Notes under the pieces: generated by a model
Told to the model about the DNA's origin: nothing
The model's database searches: none
The model's input: only the letters and a program-made list of their open reading frames with translations
NCBI GenBank assembly: GCA_047975325.1
Contig: JBKEDF010000086.1
Location: forward strand, 1-44,204
From: JBKEDF01 sp047975325
Lineage (GTDB): Bacteria; Pseudomonadota; Alphaproteobacteria; Rhodobacterales; Rhodobacteraceae
Reading direction: 5' to 3'
DNA: 44,204 bases
In this document: one piece after another, positions 1 through 6,871 of the stretch
Position numbering within the stretch: position 1 is the stretch's first letter
How the letters are laid out: the number at the start of each line of letters is the position of its first letter
Program-made: the position numbers and the translations under genes

Positions 1-84
1 TCGGCTTGGCACTATGCGTCAAGGAAAACGCGGATCCCACAGGACTCAGAGTATATACAAGATGAAAATAGCGATATGAACGGA

Positions 85-195
85 TCAAAATCCGGTCGCT
101 TCGTTATAGAAGCCGTTGATGTATTCGAAGAGGACGATCTCGACTTGGCGTCTGGTTTGCCAGTCGCGGTGCCAGATCAGCTCTGTCTTCAGCGA
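85..195 (-). pseudogene. IS3-family transposase, C-terminal remnant
   Basis: The minus strand encodes a fragment with the string SLKTELIWHRDWQTRRQVE followed by EYINGFYN. This is the typical C-terminal end of the IS3-family integrase (DDE) domain, where a short-arm SLKTE motif leads to a YIxxFYN motif. The expected RRHS..LGYxSP tail does not follow in frame. A possible continuation in another frame (LSPVGSAF) lies towards position 1, which suggests a frameshift. The fragment's upstream end stops at the outer edge of the IS256-type element at 196, so the N-terminal part has been lost or lies elsewhere. It is not a functional gene. Confidence 0.7.
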
Positions 196-223
196 GGTCG
201 TGTCTCGGAAGTGGTGGAAATTC
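196..223 (+). repeat. Left terminal inverted repeat of the IS256-type element
   Basis: This repeat starts GGTCGTGTC and ends TGGAAATTC. It pairs with the reverse complement of 559-586, matching at 21 of 28 positions. It marks the left end of the mini-element and abuts the IS3 remnant. Confidence 0.65.
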
Positions 224-229
224 AAAGGT

Positions 230-296
230 GGTGTAATCTCCGGGTGATCCAAAACCCACCCGAACTGGCGGCTGCAACCGCCAGGGAGATTACACC
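230..296 (+). repeat. 12-bp perfect inverted repeat inside the IS256-type element
   Basis: GGTGTAATCTCC at 230-241 is repeated in inverted orientation as GGAGATTACACC at 285-296. The right copy ends one base before the ATG (297) of the transposase remnant. A subterminal dyad next to the start codon could be a transposase binding or autoregulation site, or part of an older end structure. The role is inferred. Confidence 0.6.
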
Positions 297-520
297 ATGA
301 ACCAGATACCGAGTTTGCGAGCTTTTCGCCACTGACAGACGAGGCCAGCTTCGACCCTATTGAGGATCGCCTGCGTGCGGGAGTCCGAGCCACCATCGAA
401 GCTATGTTCGAGGAGGAATTGGCCGAGTTTCTTGGCCGCCTCCGCTACGGCCGGTCTGACGGCGGGGAGACCACCCTTTCTCAGCCCCTCGAGCCAATGC
501 CCCTTGACCTCGTCGCCTAA
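297..520 (+). pseudogene. IS256-family transposase, N- and C-terminal ends fused, frameshifted
   Basis: From ATG 297 the frame gives MNQIPSLRA, then a stop at 333. The body continues in another frame from about 323, with PLTDEASFDPIEDRLRAG and then FEEELAEFLGRLRYGRS. This is the conserved N-terminus of alphaproteobacterial IS256-family (mutator-type) transposases. Directly after RYGRS comes DGGETTLSQPLEPMPLDLVA and a stop at 518-520, which resembles the normal C-terminus of the same family. The whole DDE catalytic core, about 300 residues, is therefore missing. With a frameshift near the start and no catalytic domain, this cannot encode an active transposase. Confidence 0.72.
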
Positions 521-558
521 GGAAACGAACCTTCACATGCCCGAACTACGCCGCCAGG

Positions 559-586
559 GAATTTCCACAGCATTCGCGACACAACC
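559..586 (-). repeat. Right terminal inverted repeat of the IS256-type element
   Basis: This repeat ends in GACACAACC at 586 and is the inverted partner of 196-223. The truncated VOC-type reading frame ends at 588, two bases beyond it. Confidence 0.65.
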
Positions 587-587
587 T

Positions 588-923
588 TCAAAGGCTGCGA
601 TTGCAAATGCGCGCCATCCAATCCCTTTCCGCAGCAAGAGAGATGATTTCCGAGCGGTTGAGTGTCGCGCACAATGCCGCATGGACGAAAGTTGAGTTGG
701 CATCACGTGCTTTGATTTCACAGGATATCTGTTTTGCTCCTGCTTCCAACACATGTGTTGTTGGATAGATCTCAATTGCGGTGCCATCATCTTGTTCTGC
801 GAAGGCAATCCAGCAGTCAGGGAATGGCGGAAAGGGCATGGCTACACCGCCCATAATCCGAGCGAGGAAGGTCGCCACATCTTCAGGAGCGTCAGCGTTG
901 ATAGAGAGGTGCAAAAGACTCAT
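588..923 (-). pseudogene. VOC-fold (glyoxalase/dioxygenase-like) protein, 3'-truncated
   Basis: The ATG at 923 opens a 111-residue frame that begins MSLLHLSINADAPEDVATFL and continues with PFPPFPDCWIAFAEQDDGTAIEIYP. This pattern is familiar from small vicinal-oxygen-chelate proteins of about 145-155 residues in Rhodobacterales. The frame stops after RICNRSL, two bases from the end of the IS256-type element, where the family would normally continue with the second half of the fold. About a quarter of the protein is missing. The annotation as a truncated gene rests on family memory and on the coincidence of the break with the element boundary. Substrate and function are unknown. Confidence 0.6.
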
Positions 924-1252
924 CTTCAGTGGGTATCATAGTTTCTTGAATGACTGCAAAGTCCCGCTCTGCCGTCATTCAGGCGGTGGGAATGCCGCGC
1001 CCAGCATTGAACGGCAGGTCTGCTGAATGCTGCAGGGCAGCGAATACCCATCGGGAGGGGCGGCAGTGGGCCGTCAACACCTCGGACGCGAGCAGTTACC
1101 GGGAAAGCGACATTATGCGGATCGGTCCAGTAAACATCTGCAGGAGGTACGAACCGGACGTCTGCGACCGAGCCACAAGCATCCGGTTCGCGGTGATTGG
1201 GTCAGTTTATGACACAAAAGCCAATTTCGTCTAACGTTTTACAATTGTAATA
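924..1252. other. Intergenic stretch with no recognisable gene
   Basis: I see no frame with protein-family character here. The overlapping short frames differ in composition and lack ribosome binding sites. A perfect 12-bp palindrome TTACAATTGTAA lies at 1239-1250, three bases past the 3' end of the tRNA. I found no copy of the tRNA 3' end that would mark an integration site. Confidence 0.5.
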
Positions 1253-1329
1253 TGGCGGACCCGGAGCGATTCGAACGCCCGACCCCTAGATTCGTAGTCT
1301 AGTGCTCTATCCAGCTGAGCTACGGGTCC
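1253..1329 (-). tRNA. tRNA-Arg (anticodon ACG)
   Basis: Read on the minus strand, this is a 77-nt cloverleaf. The acceptor stem GGACCCG pairs with CGGGTCC, followed by discriminator G and an encoded CCA. The D arm contains AGCTCAGCTGGATAGAGC, the anticodon arm is CTAGA-CTACGAA-TCTAG with anticodon ACG, and the T arm contains GTTCGAATC. ACG is read as ICG after A34 deamination and decodes CGU/CGC/CGA. The 3' end faces the decayed mobile-element region at 1-1250. Confidence 0.96.
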
Positions 1330-1339
1330 GGTGTGGGCG

Positions 1340-1367
1340 ATGTAACGGTCTGCGCGCGGCAATGCAA
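1340..1367 (-). promoter_or_regulatory. Likely sigma-70 promoter of tRNA-Arg
   Basis: On the minus strand a TTGCAT box (1367-1362) is separated by 16 bp from TTACAT (1345-1340), which lies 10 bp upstream of the tRNA 5' end. Spacing and position fit a tRNA promoter; the match is by eye. Confidence 0.45.
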
Positions 1368-1615
1368 GGGGGCATTCGCGGAAGGTATTCGCCAATACGG
1401 AGATTGTTTCGGCAGGACCGGTTTCGGTGTTGAAAAAGCCATTGGATATCTGCCGTGATATATCCCCTTGAAAAGTCCGCCCTGAAGCCGGTTTGGACCG
1501 GCCGGGAAAGCCGATGCCGTTTGGCTGGAAGAAAGCGATGAGGTGCGGCGCGCGGTTGTCTTGTGAGGGGAAGCGTGTAAAACGGCACATCTTTCATTCC
1601 TGCCGCGAGTCGCCC

Positions 1616-2314
1616 ATGTCCGCCATTATGATATCCACTGTTGTGAAGCCGATACATCGGGAAGGCTGGCGTTTTTTGCTGATATTCGCGTTGGTGACAT
1701 TGGGGCTGTTCCTGTTGTGGCAGCCTCTGGGTTGGATTGGTCTGGGGCTGACAGTCTGGTGTTATTATTTCTTTCGTGACCCCAGACGGGTGACGCCGCA
1801 GCGGGAAGGATTGGTGATCTCTCCCGCCGATGGGGTAATTTCATTGATTGAGCCTGCCGTGCCGCCACCGGAACTGGGGTTTGGGGATACATCGTTGACG
1901 CGGGTTTCAGTCTTCATGAATGTGTTCAATTGTCATGTAAACCGGGTGCCGGTACCGGGGCGGATCCTGAAGATTGCCTATCGGCCGGGCAAGTTTCTGA
2001 ACGCTTCGCTGGATAAGGCGAGCGAGGATAACGAACGCAATGCCCTTGCGGTGGAGATGGCCGATGGGCGCATGGTTGCCGTGGTGCAGATTGCCGGGCT
2101 GGTTGCGCGTCGTATCGTTTGCGAGGTGGAAGAGGGCGCGCAACTGGCGACGGGGGATCGTTTCGGCATGATCCGTTTCGGGTCGCGCGTGGATGTTTAT
2201 CTGCCCGAGGGGGTGGAGCCGCTGGTTTGCCTGGGACAAACCATGATTGCCGGGGAAACCGTGCTGGCGGATCTGTCTGCCCGGGAACCGCAACGCCAGG
2301 GCCGGGAACATTAA
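1616..2314 (+). CDS. psd: Phosphatidylserine decarboxylase proenzyme, short (Psd-A) type
   Basis: This enzyme decarboxylates phosphatidylserine to phosphatidylethanolamine at the inner membrane, and it matures by self-cleavage to a pyruvoyl enzyme. The 232-residue frame has two hydrophobic segments at about residues 20-35 and 38-52. Conserved blocks follow: FFRDPRRVTP (52-61), SPADG (69-73) and NVFNCHVNRVPVPG (102-115). The cleavage site is Gly189-Ser190 in RFGSRVDVYLP. The length fits the short bacterial class. ATG 1616 was chosen because the residues after it match family N-termini; ATG 1628 is an alternative and neither has a strong ribosome binding site. The pssA start follows the stop codon by one base, so the two steps of PE synthesis are translated together. 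Confidence 0.95.
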   Translation: MSAIMISTVVKPIHREGWRFLLIFALVTLGLFLLWQPLGWIGLGLTVWCYYFFRDPRRVTPQREGLVISPADGVISLIEPAVPPPELGFGDTSLTRVSVFMNVFNCHVNRVPVPGRILKIAYRPGKFLNASLDKASEDNERNALAVEMADGRMVAVVQIAGLVARRIVCEVEEGAQLATGDRFGMIRFGSRVDVYLPEGVEPLVCLGQTMIAGETVLADLSAREPQRQGREH

Positions 2315-2315
2315 G

Positions 2316-3068
2316 ATGAGCGACCGCCGCGAAAGCCTGTCCCTGCTGTCGCTCTTGCCCAATATGGTTACGATCCTGGGGCTTTGCGCGGGGTTGACCT
2401 CAATCCGTTTCGTCTTGGTCGGGCGGTATGATATCGCCGCGATGCTGCTGATTTTCGCGGCGGCGATCGATGGTCTGGACGGGTTGCTGGCAAGGCGGCT
2501 CAACGCTGCAAGCCAGATCGGCGGCGAACTCGACAGCCTGTCGGATTTTGTGAATTTCGGGGTGGCGCCCGCAATACTCGTCTATCAATTCGCGCTGGCG
2601 CGGGATTTTGCGACAGGCTGGATGTTCGTGCTGATCTTTGCCTGCTGTGGCTGTTTGCGCCTGGCCCGTTTCAACGTGGCCCGTGATGAACCTCTGCCCG
2701 CGGGTGCAAAGCCCTTTTTTGTCGGGGTGCCCGCCCCCGGGGGGGCAATGCTGGCGCTCCTGCCGATGTTCCTGACGCAATGGGGCGGGATCGATGTGCG
2801 GCCCTATCCCTTTTATTACGGGGTCTGGCTGGCGATTGTTGCCTGGCTGATGATTTCCCGTGTGCCGACGCTTTCTTCCAAGGCGCTCCGGGTGCCCCGG
2901 AACCGTTCGGCTTTCGTGCTGGTTGGGGCGGCTGTGATCGTCGGGCTGATGGTGACACGTTTCTGGCTTTTGATATCGCTTCTGGACCTGCTTTATGCGG
3001 GGGTGGTCCTTTACGCGGTGGTGGTGCACATCTGTCGTCGGGTCAAACCGAAATCGCCGTTGTCTTGA
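2316..3068 (+). CDS. pssA: CDP-diacylglycerol-serine O-phosphatidyltransferase
   Basis: PssA makes phosphatidylserine from CDP-diacylglycerol and L-serine, the substrate for the preceding psd product. The 250-residue protein is a polytopic membrane enzyme. The CDP-alcohol phosphotransferase signature is complete: D55-G56-x2-A59-R60-x8-G69-x3-D73-x3-D77. The start ATG at 2316 follows the psd stop by one base. The 3' end overlaps the 3' end of the convergent Lrp-type gene by 26 bp (3043-3068), so there is no room for an intergenic terminator and the two transcripts must overlap antisense. Of the two known PssA types this is the membrane (Bacillus-like) one rather than the E. coli HKD type. Confidence 0.95.
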   Translation: MSDRRESLSLLSLLPNMVTILGLCAGLTSIRFVLVGRYDIAAMLLIFAAAIDGLDGLLARRLNAASQIGGELDSLSDFVNFGVAPAILVYQFALARDFATGWMFVLIFACCGCLRLARFNVARDEPLPAGAKPFFVGVPAPGGAMLALLPMFLTQWGGIDVRPYPFYYGVWLAIVAWLMISRVPTLSSKALRVPRNRSAFVLVGAAVIVGLMVTRFWLLISLLDLLYAGVVLYAVVVHICRRVKPKSPLS

Positions 3069-3507
3069 ACACTGTGCGCAATGCGAAGGAGGATTGCATC
3101 TGCGCCACCCCCGGCAGACGGGACAGATATTGACGGTGGATGCGGGCGAAGTCCTCCCCATCCTCGACGAGGATCTTGAGAAGATAATCCGCCTTGCCCG
3201 CCATCAGGTGACATTCCAGAAGATCAGGAACCCTGGCGACTTCGCGTTCGAAGGCGTCAAGCACATCCTCAGCCTGCCGTTGCAGCGTTATTTCCACGAA
3301 AACCGTGGTGGGCCGTCCCATCCGGCGGGGGTCGAGCAGGGCGACATAAGCGGCGATGAAACCGTCATCCTCCAGCCGCTGCACGCGGCGATGACAGGCG
3401 GAGGGGGACAGGTTTATCCTTTCTGAAAGTTCGGCATTGGTCATCCGGCCATCCTTTTGAAGATGATTCAGAATGCGGAGGTCTGTTGCGTCAATTTCAG
3501 ATGTCAT
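3043..3507 (-). CDS. Lrp/AsnC-family transcriptional regulator
   Basis: This is a 154-residue protein of standard length for the family. It has an N-terminal winged helix-turn-helix (about residues 5-60, with DLRILNHLQKDGRMTNAELS and SPSACHRRVQRLE) and a C-terminal RAM/AsnC ligand-binding domain (about 68-145). The gene is divergent from alanine dehydrogenase. In other proteobacteria a divergent Lrp-type regulator (AldR-like) activates the dehydrogenase gene in response to amino acids such as alanine, which makes the same role likely here. No clear Shine-Dalgarno sequence precedes ATG 3507. A 9-bp inverted repeat begins only 8 bp upstream of the start codon, which suggests tight autoregulation. 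The target and effector are inferred from context only. Confidence 0.93.
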   Translation of the reverse strand: MTSEIDATDLRILNHLQKDGRMTNAELSERINLSPSACHRRVQRLEDDGFIAAYVALLDPRRMGRPTTVFVEITLQRQAEDVLDAFEREVARVPDLLECHLMAGKADYLLKILVEDGEDFARIHRQYLSRLPGVAQMQSSFALRTVFKTTAISV

Positions 3508-3514
3508 GGGAAAT

Positions 3515-3544
3515 TATTCGATAGTTCTGTGTATTTATCGAATA
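3515..3544 (+). promoter_or_regulatory. Probable Lrp-type operator: 9-bp inverted repeat
   Basis: TATTCGATA at 3515-3523 and TATCGAATA at 3536-3544 form a perfect 9-bp dyad with a 12-bp spacer. Centre-to-centre spacing is about two helical turns, which suits a dimeric or octameric Lrp protein. It lies between the divergent regulator and ald, and its right arm overlaps the TATAAT box that points to ald. Confidence 0.65.
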
Positions 3545-3548
3545 TAAT
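3543..3548 (+). promoter_or_regulatory. Putative -10 element of the ald promoter
   Basis: A perfect TATAAT lies 93 bp upstream of the ald start and shares two bases with the right arm of the inverted repeat. No good -35 box is seen 16-18 bp upstream, as expected for an activator-dependent promoter. Confidence 0.45.
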
Positions 3549-3641
3549 TGCAAACAAACCGTGGCTTGTCACGTAGAATTCAAAGCAATTTCCCATGATT
3601 TGCGGGATCATCCAGAATCTGGATTGCAGGGAGACAAAGCA

Positions 3642-4763
3642 ATGAAAATCGGATGCCCCAAGGAAATCAAGCCGCAGGAATTCCGCGTGGGTATGACGCC
3701 GGACGCGGCGCATGAGGCGGTGATGCACGGTCATTCCGTGCTGATCGAAACCGGCGCCGGGCTTGGTGCAGGTTTCACGGATGCGGATTATGAGGCCGCC
3801 GGTGCGAAGATCGCCGCCTCGGCCGAAGAGGTTTTTGCCGAATCCGGGATGATCGTGAAGGTGAAGGAGCCACAGGCGGTGGAACGCAAACGGCTGCGTG
3901 AAGGGCAGCTCTTGTTTACCTATCTGCATCTTGCGCCGGATCCCGCGCAGACGAAGGATCTGCTGGAAAGCGGTGTGACGGCAATCGCCTATGAAACGGT
4001 GACGGACCGCAGTGGCGGATTGCCATTGCTGGCGCCGATGTCGGAAGTGGCGGGACGGCTGGCGCCACAGGTTGGGGCCTGGACCCTGCAAAAGGCCAAT
4101 GGCGGGCGTGGGGTGCTGATGGGCGGCGTGCCCGGCGTGGGTCCGGCACGGGTTCTGGTCATTGGCGGTGGTGTGGTGGGCACGCATGCGGCACGCATTG
4201 CCGCCGGTATGGGGGCGAATGTGACGGTGCTTGACCGTTCCCTGCCCAGGCTGCGTTATCTGGATGATGTCTTTGGCCAGACCTTCAATACCGGTTTTTC
4301 CAGTGCAGGCCGCACAGCCGACCTTGCCCGTGAGGCAGATATGATCATCGGGGCCGTGCTGATCCCCGGGGCTGCTGCGCCCAAGCTGATTTCAAGGGCA
4401 CAGCTGGCCGATCTCAAACCCGGGGCGGCGCTGGTGGATGTGGCAATCGATCAGGGCGGCTGTTTTGAAACCTCCAAGGCGACCACACATCAGGACCCGG
4501 TCTATGAGGTGGACGGGATCATGCATTACTGCGTTGCAAACATGCCGGGTGCGGTTGCGCGGACTTCGACACTGGCGCTTGGCAATGCGACGTTGCCCTT
4601 CCTTTTGGCACTGGCCGACAAGGGCTGGCGACAGGCCTGTGCCGAAGACCCGCATTTGCTGGCCGGGCTCAATACCCATGCGGGTAAACTGACCTATGCC
4701 GCCGTCGGTGAGGCGCTGAACCTGCCCGTGATATCTGCTGCGGAGGCCCTGAAAGTCGCCTGA
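3642..4763 (+). CDS. ald: Alanine dehydrogenase
   Basis: This cytoplasmic enzyme catalyses the NAD-dependent reversible oxidative deamination of L-alanine to pyruvate and ammonia. The 373-residue frame has family length (about 370). It starts MKIGCPKEIKPQEFRVGMTP, carries the substrate-binding region with KVKEPQ and the catalytic-domain string YLHLAP, and has a Rossmann NAD site VIGGGVVGTHAARIAAGMG at about residues 169-187. The motif NMPGAVARTST lies near the C-terminus. AGGGAG about 9 bp upstream of ATG 3642 supports this start; an in-frame extension further upstream lacks such a site. It is divergent from an Lrp/AsnC regulator with a dyad between them. A bidirectional hairpin separates it from mscL. 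Confidence 0.95.
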   Translation: MKIGCPKEIKPQEFRVGMTPDAAHEAVMHGHSVLIETGAGLGAGFTDADYEAAGAKIAASAEEVFAESGMIVKVKEPQAVERKRLREGQLLFTYLHLAPDPAQTKDLLESGVTAIAYETVTDRSGGLPLLAPMSEVAGRLAPQVGAWTLQKANGGRGVLMGGVPGVGPARVLVIGGGVVGTHAARIAAGMGANVTVLDRSLPRLRYLDDVFGQTFNTGFSSAGRTADLAREADMIIGAVLIPGAAAPKLISRAQLADLKPGAALVDVAIDQGGCFETSKATTHQDPVYEVDGIMHYCVANMPGAVARTSTLALGNATLPFLLALADKGWRQACAEDPHLLAGLNTHAGKLTYAAVGEALNLPVISAAEALKVA

Positions 4764-4788
4764 AGGGCCGTCTTTTCGGGCAGAAAAC

Positions 4789-4823
4789 AAAAAGGGCCTG
4801 TCCATCTCTGGGCAGGCCCTTTT
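4789..4823. terminator. Bidirectional intrinsic terminator between ald and mscL
   Basis: AAAAGGGCCTG (4790-4800) pairs with CAGGCCCTTTT (4813-4823) across a 12-nt loop. An A-run precedes the left arm and a T-run ends the right arm, so the hairpin can end transcription of ald from the left and of mscL from the right. Confidence 0.8.
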
Positions 4824-4840
4824 CCCTGATGATCCGCTGA

Positions 4841-5275
4841 TCAGGCTTTTGCTTTCAAAAGATCGCGGATATCGACCAGAAGTTCCTCCTGCGTTGGGCC
4901 TGCGGGCTCCTCAGCGGCGGCTTCTTCCTTGGTGGCAACGGAATCCTTCATCCGATTTACGCCCTTGACCAGCAGGAACACCACCCAGGCGATGATCAGG
5001 AAATTGATGCAGGCGGTGATGAAGGCACCATAGGCAAAGACTGCCGCACCGGAATCGCGCGCGGTCTGGAGGCCGGCACCGGCTGCCACTTCGCCGCTCA
5101 TCACGAAATACATGTTACTGAAATCGACACCACCCAGGATCAGGCCGATGATCGGGTTGATCAGATCATCGACGAGTGAACTGACAATGGCGGTGAAGGC
5201 TGCGCCAATGATGATCCCGACAGCGAGATCCATGACATTGCCCTTTGCAATGAAATCCTTGAATTCTTTTATCAT
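4841..5275 (-). CDS. mscL: Large-conductance mechanosensitive channel
   Basis: MscL is an inner-membrane pentameric channel that opens under membrane tension and releases solutes during hypo-osmotic shock. The 144-residue protein begins MIKEFKDFIAKGNVMDLAVG, the standard amphipathic N-helix and start of TM1. TM1 spans about residues 15-45 and TM2 about 75-100 (ending FLLVKGVNRM). A charged cytoplasmic C-terminal helix (EEAAAEEPAGPTQEELL) closes the protein. A longer in-frame start at 5317 would add 14 residues that do not fit the family. ATG 5275 is preceded by AAAGGAA. Confidence 0.96.
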   Translation of the reverse strand: MIKEFKDFIAKGNVMDLAVGIIIGAAFTAIVSSLVDDLINPIIGLILGGVDFSNMYFVMSGEVAAGAGLQTARDSGAAVFAYGAFITACINFLIIAWVVFLLVKGVNRMKDSVATKEEAAAEEPAGPTQEELLVDIRDLLKAKA

Positions 5276-5763
5276 TCCCCAGTTCCTTTTTGTGAAACAG
5301 CCGGATATTTCCGGCATTTACCTGTCCGTGCGCAGCGGCGCGCGGCGAATATTGCATGATTTGAAGACGAGGGAGAGGGGGAAATCGCAGCAGCGTGCAA
5401 CACTCGGCGGTTTTCAGTTGTTTAGGCCAGCAAGCCATATCCGCCAGATTGCCCAGAGCAGCGGCTGCAGCGGGACCCCGCTTCAGACGGTGTAGAGCCC
5501 GATCAGCACTATGGAAAACTGCCAGCGCAAATCAATCCTGAAACATTTTTGGCTGAAAATTGATGCATCTTGTTGGTTGAAACGCGCTTTTTTCCTGCAT
5601 CCGGACAATGTAAACGGAATGTCGGGGAGGGTTATGTGAAGCCTTGTCACAAGGGGTATTGATCTGGGCTGCCCAAGCCTATACCCATACGTGATGCCCA
5701 ATATATAGGTATATATTGTCGGGCATTTTGCGTGCGTTCGAAAACCAGTCACCGAAAGAAATC
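5276..5763. other. 488-bp intergenic region upstream of the RND efflux genes
   Basis: I find no credible gene here. The mscL end holds its ribosome binding site. The half near the efflux genes is AT-richer than the surrounding coding DNA and contains two dyads: CCTTGT-C-ACAAGG at 5642-5654 and a nested dyad at 5694-5726. No regulator gene lies next to the efflux pair, so the protein that binds these sites must be encoded elsewhere. Confidence 0.5.
5694..5726 (+). promoter_or_regulatory. Nested dyad, probable operator of the RND efflux genes
   Basis: CAATATATA (5699-5707) and TATATATTG (5710-5718) form a perfect 9-bp palindrome with a GG centre. Outside it, ATGCCC (5694-5699) and GGGCAT (5721-5726) form a second, slightly offset pair. 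The site ends 37 bp before the adaptor start codon, the usual place for a TetR- or MarR-type repressor site. Regulator identity is unknown. Confidence 0.5.
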
Positions 5764-6861
5764 ATGATGTTCAAACGCTTGGTAATAGCAGTGCTGCTCC
5801 TCGGCGCTGTTGTGGGATCCATCGTGTGGTTCAAGTATTTTCGGGACGGCATGATCCAGGAATTCCTGGCGGGTATGACCCCCCCCCCGGTTCCGGTGAA
5901 TACCGTCACGGTGGAGCCGGTGACCTGGCAGCCGTCCATTGAGGCCGTGGGAACGACACGTGCTGCCCAGGGTGTCGAACTTGCCATAGAAGTGGGCGGC
6001 CCCGTGCGTGAGATCCTTTTCAAGGCCAATGACGAGGTTGAACTGGGGCAGGTTCTTCTGAAGATTGATGATGATGGCGAACGCGCCTCGCTGGCAGCGG
6101 CCCAGGCGGATCTGGTGGTTGCCCAGAACGATCAGGAACGCGCCGAAACGCTGGCCCAGCGTGGTGTCAGTGCCGCGACAACCCTGTCAAATGCCGTGGC
6201 CCGCACCGAAGGCGCCCGTGCGCAGGTGGCACAGGTGCAGACCATACTGGATGCCAAGGAACTTGACGCCCCCTTTGCCGGGGTCATTGGGATCGCGCAG
6301 GTTGATGTTGGCCAATATGTTGCGCCCGGACAGATCTATGCGACCTTGCAGGACCTGAGCCAGATGCGTGTCGATTTCACCGTGCCGGAACAGCAGATCA
6401 AGCTGGTGCAGCTTGGCGGCATGGTCGAGGTGGCCACCGAGGTGGATGGTTTCAGTGCCCCGGGTCAGATCATCGCGGTTGAGCCGCGCGTGGATCCGAA
6501 TTCGCGTCTGGTGACGGTACGCGCGGAGGTGGAAAACAATGAAGGGCAGATATTCCCGGGTCAGTTCCTGCGTGTGAAGATCCTGCTGCCCGAAGAGGAA
6601 AATGTGATCGCCCTGCCACAAACGGCGGTAAGTTCTTCACTTTATGGTGATTTCATCTACGTGTTGCGCGGTGAGGAGGAGGAACTTACGGCTGAACAGA
6701 TCTTCGTGCAGGCCGGACGGCGGTCCGGAGGGTTGATCGAACTGCGTGAAGGGGCTGTGGCGGGTGACCGGGTCGTGACCTCGGGTCAGAACCGGCTGAG
6801 CAATGGCGCAAAGGTCAAGATAGACAATTCGGTATCGCTCGACGTGCAAGCGGAAGAATAG
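5764..6861 (+). CDS. RND efflux periplasmic adaptor (membrane fusion protein)
   Basis: This is the periplasmic adaptor subunit that joins the inner-membrane RND pump to an outer-membrane channel. The 365-residue protein has an N-terminal membrane anchor at about residues 3-25 (RLVIAVLLLGAVVGSIVWF) without a lipobox cysteine. It continues with a barrel-sandwich (lipoyl) half, an alpha-hairpin rich in A/Q/E (about residues 90-150), the second lipoyl half (LDAPFAGVIGIAQVDVGQYV) and a beta-barrel domain. ATG 5764 and the next codon, ATG 5767, are both possible; a weak AAAGAA lies upstream. The permease gene starts 10 bp downstream. No outer-membrane factor gene is in the window, so a TolC homologue encoded elsewhere is probably used. 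Substrates cannot be told. Confidence 0.93.
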   Translation: MMFKRLVIAVLLLGAVVGSIVWFKYFRDGMIQEFLAGMTPPPVPVNTVTVEPVTWQPSIEAVGTTRAAQGVELAIEVGGPVREILFKANDEVELGQVLLKIDDDGERASLAAAQADLVVAQNDQERAETLAQRGVSAATTLSNAVARTEGARAQVAQVQTILDAKELDAPFAGVIGIAQVDVGQYVAPGQIYATLQDLSQMRVDFTVPEQQIKLVQLGGMVEVATEVDGFSAPGQIIAVEPRVDPNSRLVTVRAEVENNEGQIFPGQFLRVKILLPEEENVIALPQTAVSSSLYGDFIYVLRGEEEELTAEQIFVQAGRRSGGLIELREGAVAGDRVVTSGQNRLSNGAKVKIDNSVSLDVQAEE

Positions 6862-6871
6862 GGGGCGGGCG

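Larger units (their letters stand above)
196..586 (+). mobile_element. Internally deleted IS256-family element (MITE-like, 391 bp)
   Basis: Two 28-bp ends at 196-223 and 559-586 are imperfect inverted repeats, with 21 of 28 positions matching when one is reverse-complemented; both share the inner string TGGAAATTC. Between them lies a transposase reduced to its N-terminus fused to its C-terminus. The element looks like a deletion derivative of an IS256-type IS that could move only with transposase supplied from elsewhere. The 8-bp flanks (TTCAGCGA and TTCAAAGG) do not form a clear target duplication, and they belong to two different broken genes. This suggests a deletion or recombination next to the element after insertion. 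Confidence 0.72.

Noticed and set aside
924..1238. Short overlapping frames between the VOC remnant and the tRNA
   Set aside because: There is no ribosome binding site, codon bias or recognisable motif, and several frames overlap with equal merit.
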